Shown here: piece by piece, positions 1-5,745 of the stretch | Position numbering within the stretch: position 1 is the first letter of the stretch | How the letters are laid out: every line of letters starts with the position of its first letter | Source: Bacillota bacterium | Lineage (GTDB): Bacteria; Bacillota_I; Bacilli_A; Acholeplasmatales; Acholeplasmataceae | Direction: 5' to 3' | Length of the DNA stretch: 11,166 bases | Assembly: GCA_006226985.1 (NCBI GenBank) | Contig: SBGC01000050.1 | Location: 1 to 11,166, forward strand | Notes under the pieces: generated by a model | Databases searched by the model: none | Seen by the model: the letters and a program-made list of their open reading frames with translations, nothing else | Told to the model about the DNA's origin: nothing | Program-made: the position numbers and the translations under genes

Positions 1-1
1 T

Positions 2-30
2 ATTATAACATAATAAATAATAAAAAAAAA
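2..30 (-). promoter_or_regulatory. Possible promoter for a gene beyond the left edge
   Basis: The minus strand reads TGTTATAAT at the window edge, an extended -10 (TG-n-TATAAT) at 2-7. The region 17 bases upstream is only a T-run, so there is no real -35 box. It lies just past the yebC terminator, where a promoter for the next minus-strand gene would be expected. The sequence is very AT-rich, so a chance match is possible. Confidence 0.3.
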
Positions 31-58
31 GACAGTTTCGGTCAAATGAAAACGTGTC
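22..58 (-). terminator. Intrinsic terminator of the ppa-yebC operon
   Basis: On the minus strand a hairpin (GACA-C-GTTTTC paired with GAAAC-TGTC, plus-strand 31-58, with a bulge or mismatch) is followed by nine T residues (30 down to 22). It lies about 55 bases after the yebC stop codon, as expected for the end of this operon. The stem is imperfect, but the T-tract is strong. Confidence 0.7.
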
Positions 59-84
59 CTTTGTTTACTTTTTGCGATTTTTAA

Positions 85-104
85 TGCATTTTACTTGCAT
101 TTTA
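85..104. repeat. Short tandem direct repeat downstream of yebC
   Basis: TGCATTTTA occurs twice, separated by CT (85-93 and 96-104), an 11-base period close to one helical turn. It lies between the yebC stop and its terminator. No function can be assigned, and in AT-rich sequence it may be chance. Confidence 0.4.
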
Positions 105-112
105 TAAATGTT

Positions 113-835
113 CTATTCAAGTTCTACATTGTGGTAAACATCTTGAACATCATCAAGCTCTTCTAACATTTGCATTAATCGATCAAATTTATCCACATCA
201 TCTTGTGTCTCAAGCTTAGTCCCCATGATAGGTAACCACATGATTTCTTCAGTTGGCATATCAAGATCTGGATTAACATCATAAAGCGCTGTGCGAATAG
301 CATTGAATTGCGATGCATCGGCGTATAAAGTGACACCTTCTTCATCCGATTCAATGTCAGTAACATCAAGATCGTTACCGATAAGTATTTCTAAAACTTC
401 ATCTTCTGACATCCCTGGAATCGTGAATACTGCTTGGTGATTAAACTGATGTAATGCTGATCCTGAAACACCTAATTTACCACCTGTTTTTGTAAAGCAA
501 TTTCTAACTTCAGCAATCGTACGATTGACATTATCCGTTAAACATTCAACGATAAACATTGAACTTCCTGGACCAAATCCTTCATAGCGTGCACTTGTAA
601 AACTATCTTCTTGTCCGCCTTTAGCTTTATCGATATTTCGTTTGATAATATCTGCAGGAATTTGTTCCTTCTTTGCTTTCTCAATGATTCTTTTTAATGA
701 TTGGTTTGTGTCAGGATCTGGTGTTCCTGATTTTGCAGCGAGATAAATTTCTCGACCAAATTTTGCATAGAGTTTACTTTTGACAGCAGCTGTTTTAGCC
801 ATCGCTACCTTTCGTACTTCAAATGCTCTTCCCAT
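113..835 (-). CDS. yebC: YebC/YeeI-family protein (TACO1-like translation or regulatory factor)
   Basis: This 240-residue protein has the normal length for the YebC/PmpR/TACO1 family. Seen: an N-terminal segment MGRAFEVRK, then AKFGREIYLAAKSG (residues 25-37), YEGFGP (84-89), TDNVNRT (100-106) and a C-terminal DVYHNVEL (232-239). It matches the Bacillus YeeI-like branch better than the MAGHSKW branch typified by E. coli YebC. Family knowledge: members were first annotated as transcriptional regulators. More recent work on bacterial members and mitochondrial TACO1 points to a ribosome-associated role easing translation of difficult, proline-rich stretches. Cytoplasmic. The ATG lies three bases after the ppa stop, with AAAGGA in the ppa 3' end as a plausible Shine-Dalgarno, so the two are very probably one operon. 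The family assignment is secure; the exact role is not visible here. Confidence 0.95.
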   Translation of the reverse strand: MGRAFEVRKVAMAKTAAVKSKLYAKFGREIYLAAKSGTPDPDTNQSLKRIIEKAKKEQIPADIIKRNIDKAKGGQEDSFTSARYEGFGPGSSMFIVECLTDNVNRTIAEVRNCFTKTGGKLGVSGSALHQFNHQAVFTIPGMSEDEVLEILIGNDLDVTDIESDEEGVTLYADASQFNAIRTALYDVNPDLDMPTEEIMWLPIMGTKLETQDDVDKFDRLMQMLEELDDVQDVYHNVELE

Positions 836-838
836 AAT

Positions 839-1378
839 TTATACGTCCTTTACTCCAAATTTTTCTTCATAAGTTTTAATACTTTGTGCAATGATTTTCT
901 TAGCTGCTTCTGGTCCTTCAATATCCAATATGTATGTTTTTTTACCTTCAAGTGATTTGTACACTTCAAAGAAGTGGCCCATTTCAGTTAAAAGGTGTTG
1001 CGGTAATTCATTAATATCATTATATTGGGTTAACGATGGATCACCAAATGGGATGGCAATGATTTTTTCATCAATTTCATCTGAATCAATCATTTTCATC
1101 ACACCAATTGGATAACATTGAACAATCGATAACGGTTCTATATCTTCTTGGCATAAAACAAGGACATCAAGAGGGTCATTATCTCCAGCATAAGTTCTTG
1201 GAATAAATCCATAATTTGCTGGATAGTGAGTTGACGTAAATAAAATACGGTCTAAAATAATCATACCAGTATCTTTATCTAACTCATATTTTTTCTTACT
1301 ACCTTTAGAAATTTCGATACATGCAATAAATTTATCAGGTTGAATTCTTGATTTATCGATATCGTGCCATATGTTCAT
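839..1378 (-). CDS. ppa: Inorganic pyrophosphatase, family I (soluble)
   Basis: Hydrolyses pyrophosphate to two phosphates in the cytoplasm, pulling forward nucleic-acid synthesis, aminoacylation and phosphoribosyl transfer. The protein is 179 residues, typical for bacterial family I enzymes. The family signature DNDPLDV is at 66-72 and supplies the metal-binding aspartates (D66, D68, D71). Other active-site equivalents are K30/E32 in KYE, D98, D103 and K105 in the DSDEIDEK stretch, and Y140-K141 near the C-terminus. The start ATG has a good AGGAG eight bases upstream. It is the first gene of a two-gene operon with yebC. Unlike many Bacillus species, which use the unrelated family II (DHH) enzyme, this genome has the family I type. 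Upstream lie a purine riboswitch aptamer and an intrinsic terminator, which is unusual for this gene. Confidence 0.97.
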   Translation of the reverse strand: MNIWHDIDKSRIQPDKFIACIEISKGSKKKYELDKDTGMIILDRILFTSTHYPANYGFIPRTYAGDNDPLDVLVLCQEDIEPLSIVQCYPIGVMKMIDSDEIDEKIIAIPFGDPSLTQYNDINELPQHLLTEMGHFFEVYKSLEGKKTYILDIEGPEAAKKIIAQSIKTYEEKFGVKDV

Positions 1379-1407
1379 AAATCATGCTCCTTTTTTTGTC
1401 CATTTCT

Positions 1408-1425
1408 ATTTTAACACTTTAGTGT
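1408..1425 (-). promoter_or_regulatory. Possible ppa promoter with a flanking inverted repeat
   Basis: On the minus strand TGTTAAAAT is an extended -10 (TG-n-TAAAAT, -10 at 1408-1413), which would start transcription about 23 bases before the ppa ATG. The -35 region is the T-tract of the preceding terminator and is poor. An inverted repeat ACACT-TT-AGTGT (1414-1425) sits directly upstream of the -10 and could be a small operator. If real, ppa can be transcribed independently of the riboswitch leader. Confidence 0.4.
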
Positions 1426-1456
1426 AAAAAAAACACCCTAATTATTGGGTGCTTTT
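1426..1456 (-). terminator. Intrinsic terminator between the riboswitch leader and ppa
   Basis: The minus strand has GCACCC-AATAATTA-GGGTGT followed by eight T residues (1433 down to 1426). The core stem is CACCC/GGGTG (1434-1438 with 1447-1451), extended by A/T pairs around one mismatch. The plus strand also reads as a hairpin followed by TTTTT, so it may work in both directions. It is placed where a riboswitch-controlled attenuator would be, about 110 bases after the aptamer and 47 bases before the ppa start. Confidence 0.8.
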
Positions 1457-1462
1457 TATGTT

Positions 1463-1496
1463 CACATAGAAGTTGATGCTGCTTATCCACTATGTG
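1463..1496 (-). other. Stem-loop in the ppa leader
   Basis: CACATAG (minus strand, from 1496) pairs perfectly with CTATGTG (ending at 1463) across a 20-base loop. It lies between the switching elements and the terminator. It may be part of the expression platform, but no clear overlap with either the terminator or the aptamer pairing was found. Confidence 0.5.
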
Positions 1497-1504
1497 CCCC
1501 TTAA

Positions 1505-1537
1505 TTTGTATTTAAATACCTTGTATAAAGGCTACGA
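1505..1537 (-). promoter_or_regulatory. Putative switching elements of the purine riboswitch
   Basis: Downstream of the aptamer, three minus-strand segments are complementary to the aptamer or the RNA 5' end. TCGTAG (1537-1532) matches CTACGA of the P1 3' strand, including the ligand-reading C. TTTATAC (1529-1523) matches GTATAAA at the P1 5' side. TAAATAC (1514-1508) matches GTATTTA at the predicted RNA 5' end (1643-1637). The last two pairings are nested around the aptamer and could form together. They suggest a competing fold that opens P1. No folding energies were computed. Confidence 0.45.
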
Positions 1538-1568
1538 ATTACAAAACAACCCCTAATATGCTTAATAA

Positions 1569-1633
1569 ATCGTAGTCGCGATGTAAGGCATCGCGGTAGA
1601 AACGTTATCTCCGTTATAGATAATTTATACGAT
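1569..1633 (-). promoter_or_regulatory. Purine (guanine-class) riboswitch aptamer
   Basis: Read on the minus strand, the 65-base segment has the three-way junction of purine riboswitches. P1 is ATCGTA/TACGAT (1633-1628 with 1574-1569). P2 is TTATCT/AGATAA, closing a seven-base loop ATAACGG. J2/3 is the hallmark GTTTCTACC (1603-1595). P3 is CGCGAT/ATCGCG with loop GCCTTAC, followed by GACTAC. By alignment to the B. subtilis xpt aptamer, the spacing between U47, U51, the L2 GG pair (37-38) and position 74 is conserved. Position 74 is C (plus-strand 1575), which reads guanine or hypoxanthine; U there would read adenine. U51 is kept, arguing against the Mesoplasma deoxyguanosine variant. The loop-3 CC is shifted one base from the usual position. 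It is oriented toward ppa-yebC. Confidence 0.85.
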
Positions 1634-1649
1634 AATTAAATACAAAACC

Positions 1650-1678
1650 ATTATAGCAATTATTCATACATTCGTAAA
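1650..1678 (-). promoter_or_regulatory. Promoter of the purine-riboswitch leader
   Basis: The minus strand has TTTACG (1678-1673), a 17-base spacer, and a perfect TATAAT (1655-1650). The predicted start is near G1643, about 10 bases before the aptamer P1 stem. It lies just after the folD stop codon, so the leader and ppa-yebC form a unit separate from fhs-folD. This is one of the best sigma-A-type matches in the window. Confidence 0.8.
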
Positions 1679-1692
1679 GTAAATTATTTAAT

Positions 1693-2541
1693 TTATTTAC
1701 CAAGATGATCAAGATATAATTCATAAGTATTTTCTAAGAGTCCATTGATGGTCATTGGACCAACACCTCTTGGAACTGGTGATAGATATCCTGCGACTTC
1801 TTTGACGCCATCAAAATGAACATCACCTACTAATTTACCATTCACACGATTCACACCGACGTCAACAACAACCGCTCCTTGTTTCACCATATCTTTCGTG
1901 AGTAACTCAGGTTGACCAGCGGATGCGATAATAATATCAGCTTGTAAAGTATGTGAGGCTAAATCTTTTGTTTGTCTATGACAAACGGTGATGGTTGCTC
2001 CTGCATCCATCAAAAGTCTTGCAACTGGAAAACCTACGATATTACTTCTACCTATAACAACTGCATTAGCCCCAGCAATTTGAATGTCATATGTTTTAAG
2101 AAGCGTCATAATTCCTTTAGGCGTTGCAGGATAAATGGTTTTCTTCTTTTGGTAAAGATATCCTTGATTGATAACATGAAAGCCGTCAGCATCTTTATCT
2201 TTGGATATTAAATCAATTAAGTAACTATCATCTAGATGCTTAGGTATAGGAAGTTGGAGTAAGATGCCATCAACTTCTGGATTTTCATTTAAATCAAAAA
2301 TAAGTTTTTCAACTTCTTTTTGTGAAATAGTTTCATCAAGGCGATGCAATGTATGTTTTATACCTACAAGCTCACAAGCCTTTCCTTTTCCAGTGACATA
2401 TGAAATACTCGCTGGATTATTACCGATGAGTATAATCGCTAATTCAGGAATACGATCTCCAATTTTCTTGTGTTCGTCTATTTTTTTCTTCAGTTCAAGA
2501 TTTCTTTCATTAGCAACTTTATATCCGTCGAGTAAAATCAT
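1693..2541 (-). CDS. folD: Bifunctional methylene-THF dehydrogenase / methenyl-THF cyclohydrolase
   Basis: Interconverts 5,10-methylene-, 5,10-methenyl- and 10-formyl-tetrahydrofolate, normally with NADP, feeding purine synthesis, thymidylate and Met-tRNA formylation. The protein is 282 residues, the family norm. Seen: SYVTGKGKAC at 47-56 with the catalytic Tyr48/Lys52 pair, GILLQLPIP (92-100) with the conserved Gln96, DADGFH (117-122), the nucleotide-binding GRSNIVGFP (164-172), and the C-terminal PRGVGPMT (257-264). ATG start, with AAGGAAGTGAT upstream overlapping the fhs stop. Only 13 bases separate it from fhs, so the two are co-transcribed and probably translationally linked. No intrinsic terminator is obvious immediately after folD; the riboswitch promoter starts within 20 bases of its stop codon. 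Confidence 0.97.
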   Translation of the reverse strand: MILLDGYKVANERNLELKKKIDEHKKIGDRIPELAIILIGNNPASISYVTGKGKACELVGIKHTLHRLDETISQKEVEKLIFDLNENPEVDGILLQLPIPKHLDDSYLIDLISKDKDADGFHVINQGYLYQKKKTIYPATPKGIMTLLKTYDIQIAGANAVVIGRSNIVGFPVARLLMDAGATITVCHRQTKDLASHTLQADIIIASAGQPELLTKDMVKQGAVVVDVGVNRVNGKLVGDVHFDGVKEVAGYLSPVPRGVGPMTINGLLENTYELYLDHLGK

Positions 2542-2554
2542 TTAAATCACTTCC

Positions 2555-4141
2555 TTAATCTAATAAATTCCCGTCAGCATCTACTTTCATTTCTAGTGCG
2601 CGAGGTGTTTTGTTTAATCCTGGCATAACCATAATACCTTTTGTAAGAGCTACTAAAAATCCTGCCCCTAAAGAAGGTCTAATTTCTTGAATATTTAACG
2701 TGAAATCTTCTGGTAATCCATGAACATTTGCATCACCAGTTAATGAAAGAGGTGTCTTAGCCATACAAACAGGTAGGTTCCAACCTAATTTTTCATATGA
2801 TTCTAATTGAGCAAGTGCTTTTTTAGAGAAAACAACATCTTTTGCTCCATAAATCTTTTTAGCGATTTTTTCAATTTTAACTTTTGGCAAGTCAATTTGA
2901 TCATAAATAGGCTTGAAATGAGATCCTTTTTCAGCAATATCAACAATGATATTTGCTAAATCAACCATACCTGCTCCACCTTCACTAAATCCTTTACATA
3001 AGGCAACTGGATGATTATTTTCTTTTGCCCAATTCAGCATATAATCAACTTCATCTTGTGGATCGGTGTAGAAATGGTTAACTGCAATGACATATTTCAT
3101 TCCAAAGTTTTGAATATTCGTTAAATGTTTAGCAAGAAGTGGTAATCCTTTGATCATAGCATCTAAATTAGGTGATGAAAAATCTTCTGCACCACCATGT
3201 GATTTTAATGCGCGAAGTGTAGTAACAATGACAATAGCGTCAACTTGTTTATTCAAATAGGGCATCTTAAGATCTAAGAATTTTTCCATACCTAAGTCTG
3301 CGCCAAATCCAGCTTCTGTCACGGCATAATCCCCAAGTTTAAGCGCTAAGCGAGTCGCAACTATCGAATTACATCCGTGAGCGATATTCGCAAATGGACC
3401 TGCATGAACGAACGTTGGAACACCATCGACTGTTTGAACAAGGTTAGGATTCATTGCTTGTTTGAGTAATAATGTTAATGCATCAGCTCCACCAAGGTCA
3501 GAAACATAGAGTGGTTCTTGATTTTTGTTATAACCAATTAAGATACGATTTATTCTATTTTTTAAGTCAACTAAGTCACGTGATAAAGCTAAAATAGCCA
3601 TAATTTCTGATGCTGCAGTAATAATAAACCCATCTTTACGTGTAGGTGTTTCAATTTCACGAAGTGCACGATCGTTCATATCCATGCAACGTTTCCAAGT
3701 CACTGTTTCAATGTCTAATTCATTACCTTGGAAGATGTGGTTATCAATGAGAGCTGATAAAAGATTATTTGCTGCAGTTATGGCATGTAAGTCGCCTGTA
3801 AAATGCAAGTTTATTTCTTCAGATGGTGTAATACTGGATTTCCCACCACCTGTAGCTCCACCTTTAAGACCGAAAACAGGTCCTAAGCTTGGCTCACGTA
3901 ATGCTAATACAGGATGCTTTCCGATATGTTTAAGGCCTTGAGTCAAACCTATTGAAATCGTTGTTTTACCTTCACCAGCCGGTGTTGGGTTGATTGCTGT
4001 TACTAATATCAATTTGCCATCAGGTTTGTTTTCAAGTCTCTTTAAAACGTTAAGATTAATCTTAGCTTTATCAAAACCATAGGGTATGCACTCTTCTTGA
4101 GTTACGCCCATTTTTGCGCATAAATTCATAATATTTTCCAT
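2555..4141 (-). CDS. fhs: Formate--tetrahydrofolate ligase (10-formyl-THF synthetase)
   Basis: ATP-dependent ligation of formate to tetrahydrofolate gives 10-formyl-THF, the formyl donor for purine rings and initiator Met-tRNA. Seen: the P-loop TPAGEGKT at 53-60, EPSLGPVFGLKGGATGGG (83-100) and the conserved GDLHAI stretch near 116-121. The protein is 528 residues, slightly shorter than the roughly 555 usual in Firmicutes, mainly through a shorter N-terminus. The start is supported by AAGGAG six bases before the ATG, so the short N-terminus looks real rather than a mis-start. It is the first gene of an operon with folD. It has its own promoter and, further upstream, a candidate structured RNA with its own terminator. 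Together with folD this gives a formate-driven one-carbon route. Confidence 0.97.
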   Translation of the reverse strand: MENIMNLCAKMGVTQEECIPYGFDKAKINLNVLKRLENKPDGKLILVTAINPTPAGEGKTTISIGLTQGLKHIGKHPVLALREPSLGPVFGLKGGATGGGKSSITPSEEINLHFTGDLHAITAANNLLSALIDNHIFQGNELDIETVTWKRCMDMNDRALREIETPTRKDGFIITAASEIMAILALSRDLVDLKNRINRILIGYNKNQEPLYVSDLGGADALTLLLKQAMNPNLVQTVDGVPTFVHAGPFANIAHGCNSIVATRLALKLGDYAVTEAGFGADLGMEKFLDLKMPYLNKQVDAIVIVTTLRALKSHGGAEDFSSPNLDAMIKGLPLLAKHLTNIQNFGMKYVIAVNHFYTDPQDEVDYMLNWAKENNHPVALCKGFSEGGAGMVDLANIIVDIAEKGSHFKPIYDQIDLPKVKIEKIAKKIYGAKDVVFSKKALAQLESYEKLGWNLPVCMAKTPLSLTGDANVHGLPEDFTLNIQEIRPSLGAGFLVALTKGIMVMPGLNKTPRALEMKVDADGNLLD

Positions 4142-4185
4142 ATTTTTCTCCTTATGTATACATATTGTCTAGACATGACATACCC

Positions 4186-4214
4186 ATTATAACATATTAA
4201 AACCATCTATGAAA
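4186..4214 (-). promoter_or_regulatory. Promoter of fhs-folD
   Basis: The minus strand has an extended -10, TGTTATAAT (TATAAT at 4191-4186), with TTTCAT 17 bases upstream (4214-4209). Start is expected near 4179, giving a 5' leader of about 38 bases before the fhs ATG. This leader is too short to hold a riboswitch, so the structured RNA upstream would be bypassed by this promoter. Confidence 0.65.
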
Positions 4215-4259
4215 ACGCTACAATCTGGTTTTTTGTTATGACACAAATGAATAGACTTA

Positions 4260-4280
4260 TTTACATAGTTAATGTGTAAA
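4260..4280. repeat. Inverted repeat between the upstream RNA and fhs
   Basis: TTTACA and TGTAAA form six-base arms separated by nine bases, lying directly after the T-tract of the upstream RNA's terminator and about 45 bases before the fhs -35 box. It could be an operator or a secondary hairpin. The AT-rich context weakens the case. Confidence 0.35.
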
Positions 4281-4312
4281 AAATAAAAAATTCAGTCCCC
4301 CCGAACTGAATT
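4278..4312 (-). terminator. Intrinsic terminator of the RNA upstream of fhs
   Basis: On the minus strand AATTCAGT and ACTGAATT form a perfect eight-base stem (4312-4305 with 4296-4289) around the loop TCGGGGGG. It is followed by TTTTTTATTTTTT. The plus-strand reading has only CTTTATT after the stem, so the minus direction is favoured. Confidence 0.85.
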
Positions 4313-4450
4313 CTTTATTCAAGCACATGGTTTGTGCTAGCCCCGTGAAGAGGTTTCCCCGAGTCCAAAATCTTGGAATAAATCCATGCCCCCATTTTTA
4401 TGAGTCTTTTGGTTTTTTTCAATCAAAACGAAAGCATCTCATAAAAATCT
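4285..4450 (-). ncRNA. Candidate structured RNA of unknown family
   Basis: A unit of about 165 bases is bounded by a perfect TATAAT promoter and a strong intrinsic terminator. Seen on the minus strand: a perfect 10-bp 5' stem (4447-4438 with 4404-4395). A long-range helix pairs 4382-4372 with 4323-4314 (seven pairs, a one-base bulge, three pairs). Local hairpins are AGCACA/TGTGCT (4338-4322) and TCCAA/TTGGA (4377-4364). Four G-tracts of four to six bases occur in about 100 bases of otherwise GC-poor sequence. No open reading frame with a plausible start is evident. I looked for ZTP, THF, T-box, SAM, glycine, SRP RNA and tmRNA hallmarks and found none. The length is close to 6S RNA, but the 5' and 3' ends do not pair with each other. 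It could be a free-standing sRNA or an attenuator leader for fhs-folD. Confidence 0.6.
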
Positions 4451-4456
4451 AATTCT

Positions 4457-4485
4457 ATTATACTTGGGTTTTTTTGTTATAAACA
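4457..4485 (-). promoter_or_regulatory. Promoter of the RNA upstream of fhs
   Basis: A perfect TATAAT lies at 4462-4457 on the minus strand. The -35 is weak: TGTTTA at 17-base spacing or TTTATA at 15. The A-rich spacer follows the aminotransferase terminator. Predicted start is near 4450, immediately before the 10-bp stem. Confidence 0.6.
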
Positions 4486-4506
4486 GGGCGTATATGTCCT
4501 ATTATG

Positions 4507-4539
4507 AAAAAAAACACATCAAAATTGACGTGTTTTTGT
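4507..4539 (-). terminator. Intrinsic terminator of the prs-pth-mfd-aminotransferase operon
   Basis: The minus strand forms ACACGTCA/TGATGTGT with one G-T pair and a short AT loop (4533-4514), preceded by A residues and followed by eight T residues (to 4507). It lies about 15 bases after the aminotransferase stop. The A-tract on the other side makes it potentially bidirectional. Confidence 0.85.
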
Positions 4540-4549
4540 TAAATTTTTC

Positions 4550-5731
4550 TTATAAGTTAAGTATTCTCTTAATTTTGGCAGAAAGTCCATTAATTTCTTT
4601 TAAAGATAAACTACATAACGCTAAACGTATACCACCATTCATTGGAACAGCATAAATATGATGTTCAGCAAGCTTTAAATAGTCCTTGTCTGGATCTTTC
4701 GTGAGTATGACTGTATAGAACCCACTCTTGAAAGGATACATTTTTAATCCAGCTTCTTTTGCTTGTTTTAAGAAGAGTGCGCTTCTTTCTTGCACAAGTG
4801 TTGTAATATGTAATAATCCGACTTTAAAAGCATCTTTATGTTCTGTCTTGGAAAAATGATTTAATAACTCAATAGATGGTGTAGGCGTTGCTGACCAAGA
4901 ACCTCTTGCTTCATTAATGAATCTTGGTGCTGCTTGTTTAACTAATGCTTCGTTGGTAGAAATCATAATTGCTGCACCTAATCTCATGCCGTAAACACCA
5001 AATGTCTTAGAACCTGAAAAAGAAATGATTGTTAAAATATGTTTTTCAAGCTGTGGTAAATATGTCATTTTTTGTCGTGTATCTTTTTCGTGAGAGAAAT
5101 CAAGATAGGCAACATCATAAAGAAATACAATGTCATTGTCTTTTTTTGAATTTAGAATATTAATAATGGTTTGCCATTCATCTAAATCCAGTGTATATCC
5201 TGTTGGATTATGGCATGGATCATTAATAACTACAATAACTTGTTTTTGAATGTTGCATAATTCATCAAGTTTTGTTTTAAAACTATCTAAATCAAAATGG
5301 TCATCTTTGAATAACTTATGCTCGAATATTCTCAGTTTTGCGCGATCAGCAAATCGTTCATACTGCCATCTGACATCCGATACAAAAACATAATCATTTG
5401 GCTTACTAAACAGTGCAAACGTCGATGCAATCGCTCCACTGCCACCTGGAGTTGCACAAGCATTTACAAACATCTTTTCACGAATTTTAGATTCATGTTT
5501 TCCTAAAACCCATGAAATTACATTCGCCTTAAAATCAGGACCGCCATCAACTGATGGATAAGGAAGAATGTATTCATCAACAAACTGACGAATTGCTTTT
5601 GTTACGATCGGCATGCCACCTATTGTTTTATCTTCATCGTAAAACATGCCTATGGACGCATTGATCACGTCATCATATATTTTTGACGCTGCCACTGCAT
5701 CCTTAGATATTTTTAAAATATCCACACTCAC
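4550..5731 (-). CDS. PLP-dependent aminotransferase, class I (aspartate/aromatic type)
   Basis: Fold-type I aminotransferase resembling the AspC/TyrB branch; it likely transfers amino groups between aspartate or aromatic amino acids and 2-oxoglutarate (specificity is inference). Numbered from the upstream GTG at 5740: GGSGA (99-103, cofactor phosphate side), NDPCHNPTG (173-181), YDVAY (208-212, Asp/Tyr of the PLP site), SGSK with the Schiff-base Lys245, Arg253 after it, and the substrate-carboxylate Arg372 in GGIRLAL. Length about 393, normal for the family. Start choice: the GTG at 5740 lies inside the Shine-Dalgarno AGAGGTGATC, so the GTG at 5731, eight bases past GAGG, is preferred. Fifteen bases or fewer separate it from mfd, so it is probably the last gene of the prs operon. 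It is not part of the Bacillus version of this cluster. Confidence 0.85.
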   Translation of the reverse strand: MSVDILKISKDAVAASKIYDDVINASIGMFYDEDKTIGGMPIVTKAIRQFVDEYILPYPSVDGGPDFKANVISWVLGKHESKIREKMFVNACATPGGSGAIASTFALFSKPNDYVFVSDVRWQYERFADRAKLRIFEHKLFKDDHFDLDSFKTKLDELCNIQKQVIVVINDPCHNPTGYTLDLDEWQTIINILNSKKDNDIVFLYDVAYLDFSHEKDTRQKMTYLPQLEKHILTIISFSGSKTFGVYGMRLGAAIMISTNEALVKQAAPRFINEARGSWSATPTPSIELLNHFSKTEHKDAFKVGLLHITTLVQERSALFLKQAKEAGLKMYPFKSGFYTVILTKDPDKDYLKLAEHHIYAVPMNGGIRLALCSLSLKEINGLSAKIKRILNL

Positions 5732-5734
5732 ATC

Positions 5735-5744
5735 GATCACCTCT
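5735..5744 (-). promoter_or_regulatory. Very strong ribosome binding site of the aminotransferase
   Basis: AGAGGTGATC matches nine consecutive bases of the extended anti-Shine-Dalgarno complement (GGAGGTGATC). It overlaps the GTG at 5740 and therefore favours the in-frame GTG at 5731. An out-of-frame ATG-TGA start-stop (5733-5728) overlaps that start, a minor curiosity. Confidence 0.7.
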
Positions 5745-5745
5745 A

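Noticed and set aside
1569..1633. Adenine or Mesoplasma-type 2'-deoxyguanosine aptamer
   Set aside because: Position 74 is C, not U, which argues against adenine. U51 is retained, which argues against the deoxyguanosine class. The shifted loop 3 leaves a little doubt.
4285..4450. ZTP or THF riboswitch upstream of fhs
   Set aside because: These classes are typical before fhs, but the conserved ZTP 3' element (CCGCCTGGGC-like) and the THF junction sequences were not found on either strand.
4285..4450. 6S RNA, SRP RNA or tmRNA
   Set aside because: The 5' and 3' ends do not pair around a central bubble as in 6S. There is no SRP GGAAG loop motif, and no tRNA-like ends or tag frame of tmRNA. 6S is not fully excluded by eye.
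4464..4655. Plus-strand 63-codon frame between the upstream RNA and the aminotransferase
   Set aside because: It overlaps the terminator hairpin and the aminotransferase 3' end, has no convincing ribosome binding site, and shows no recognisable family.
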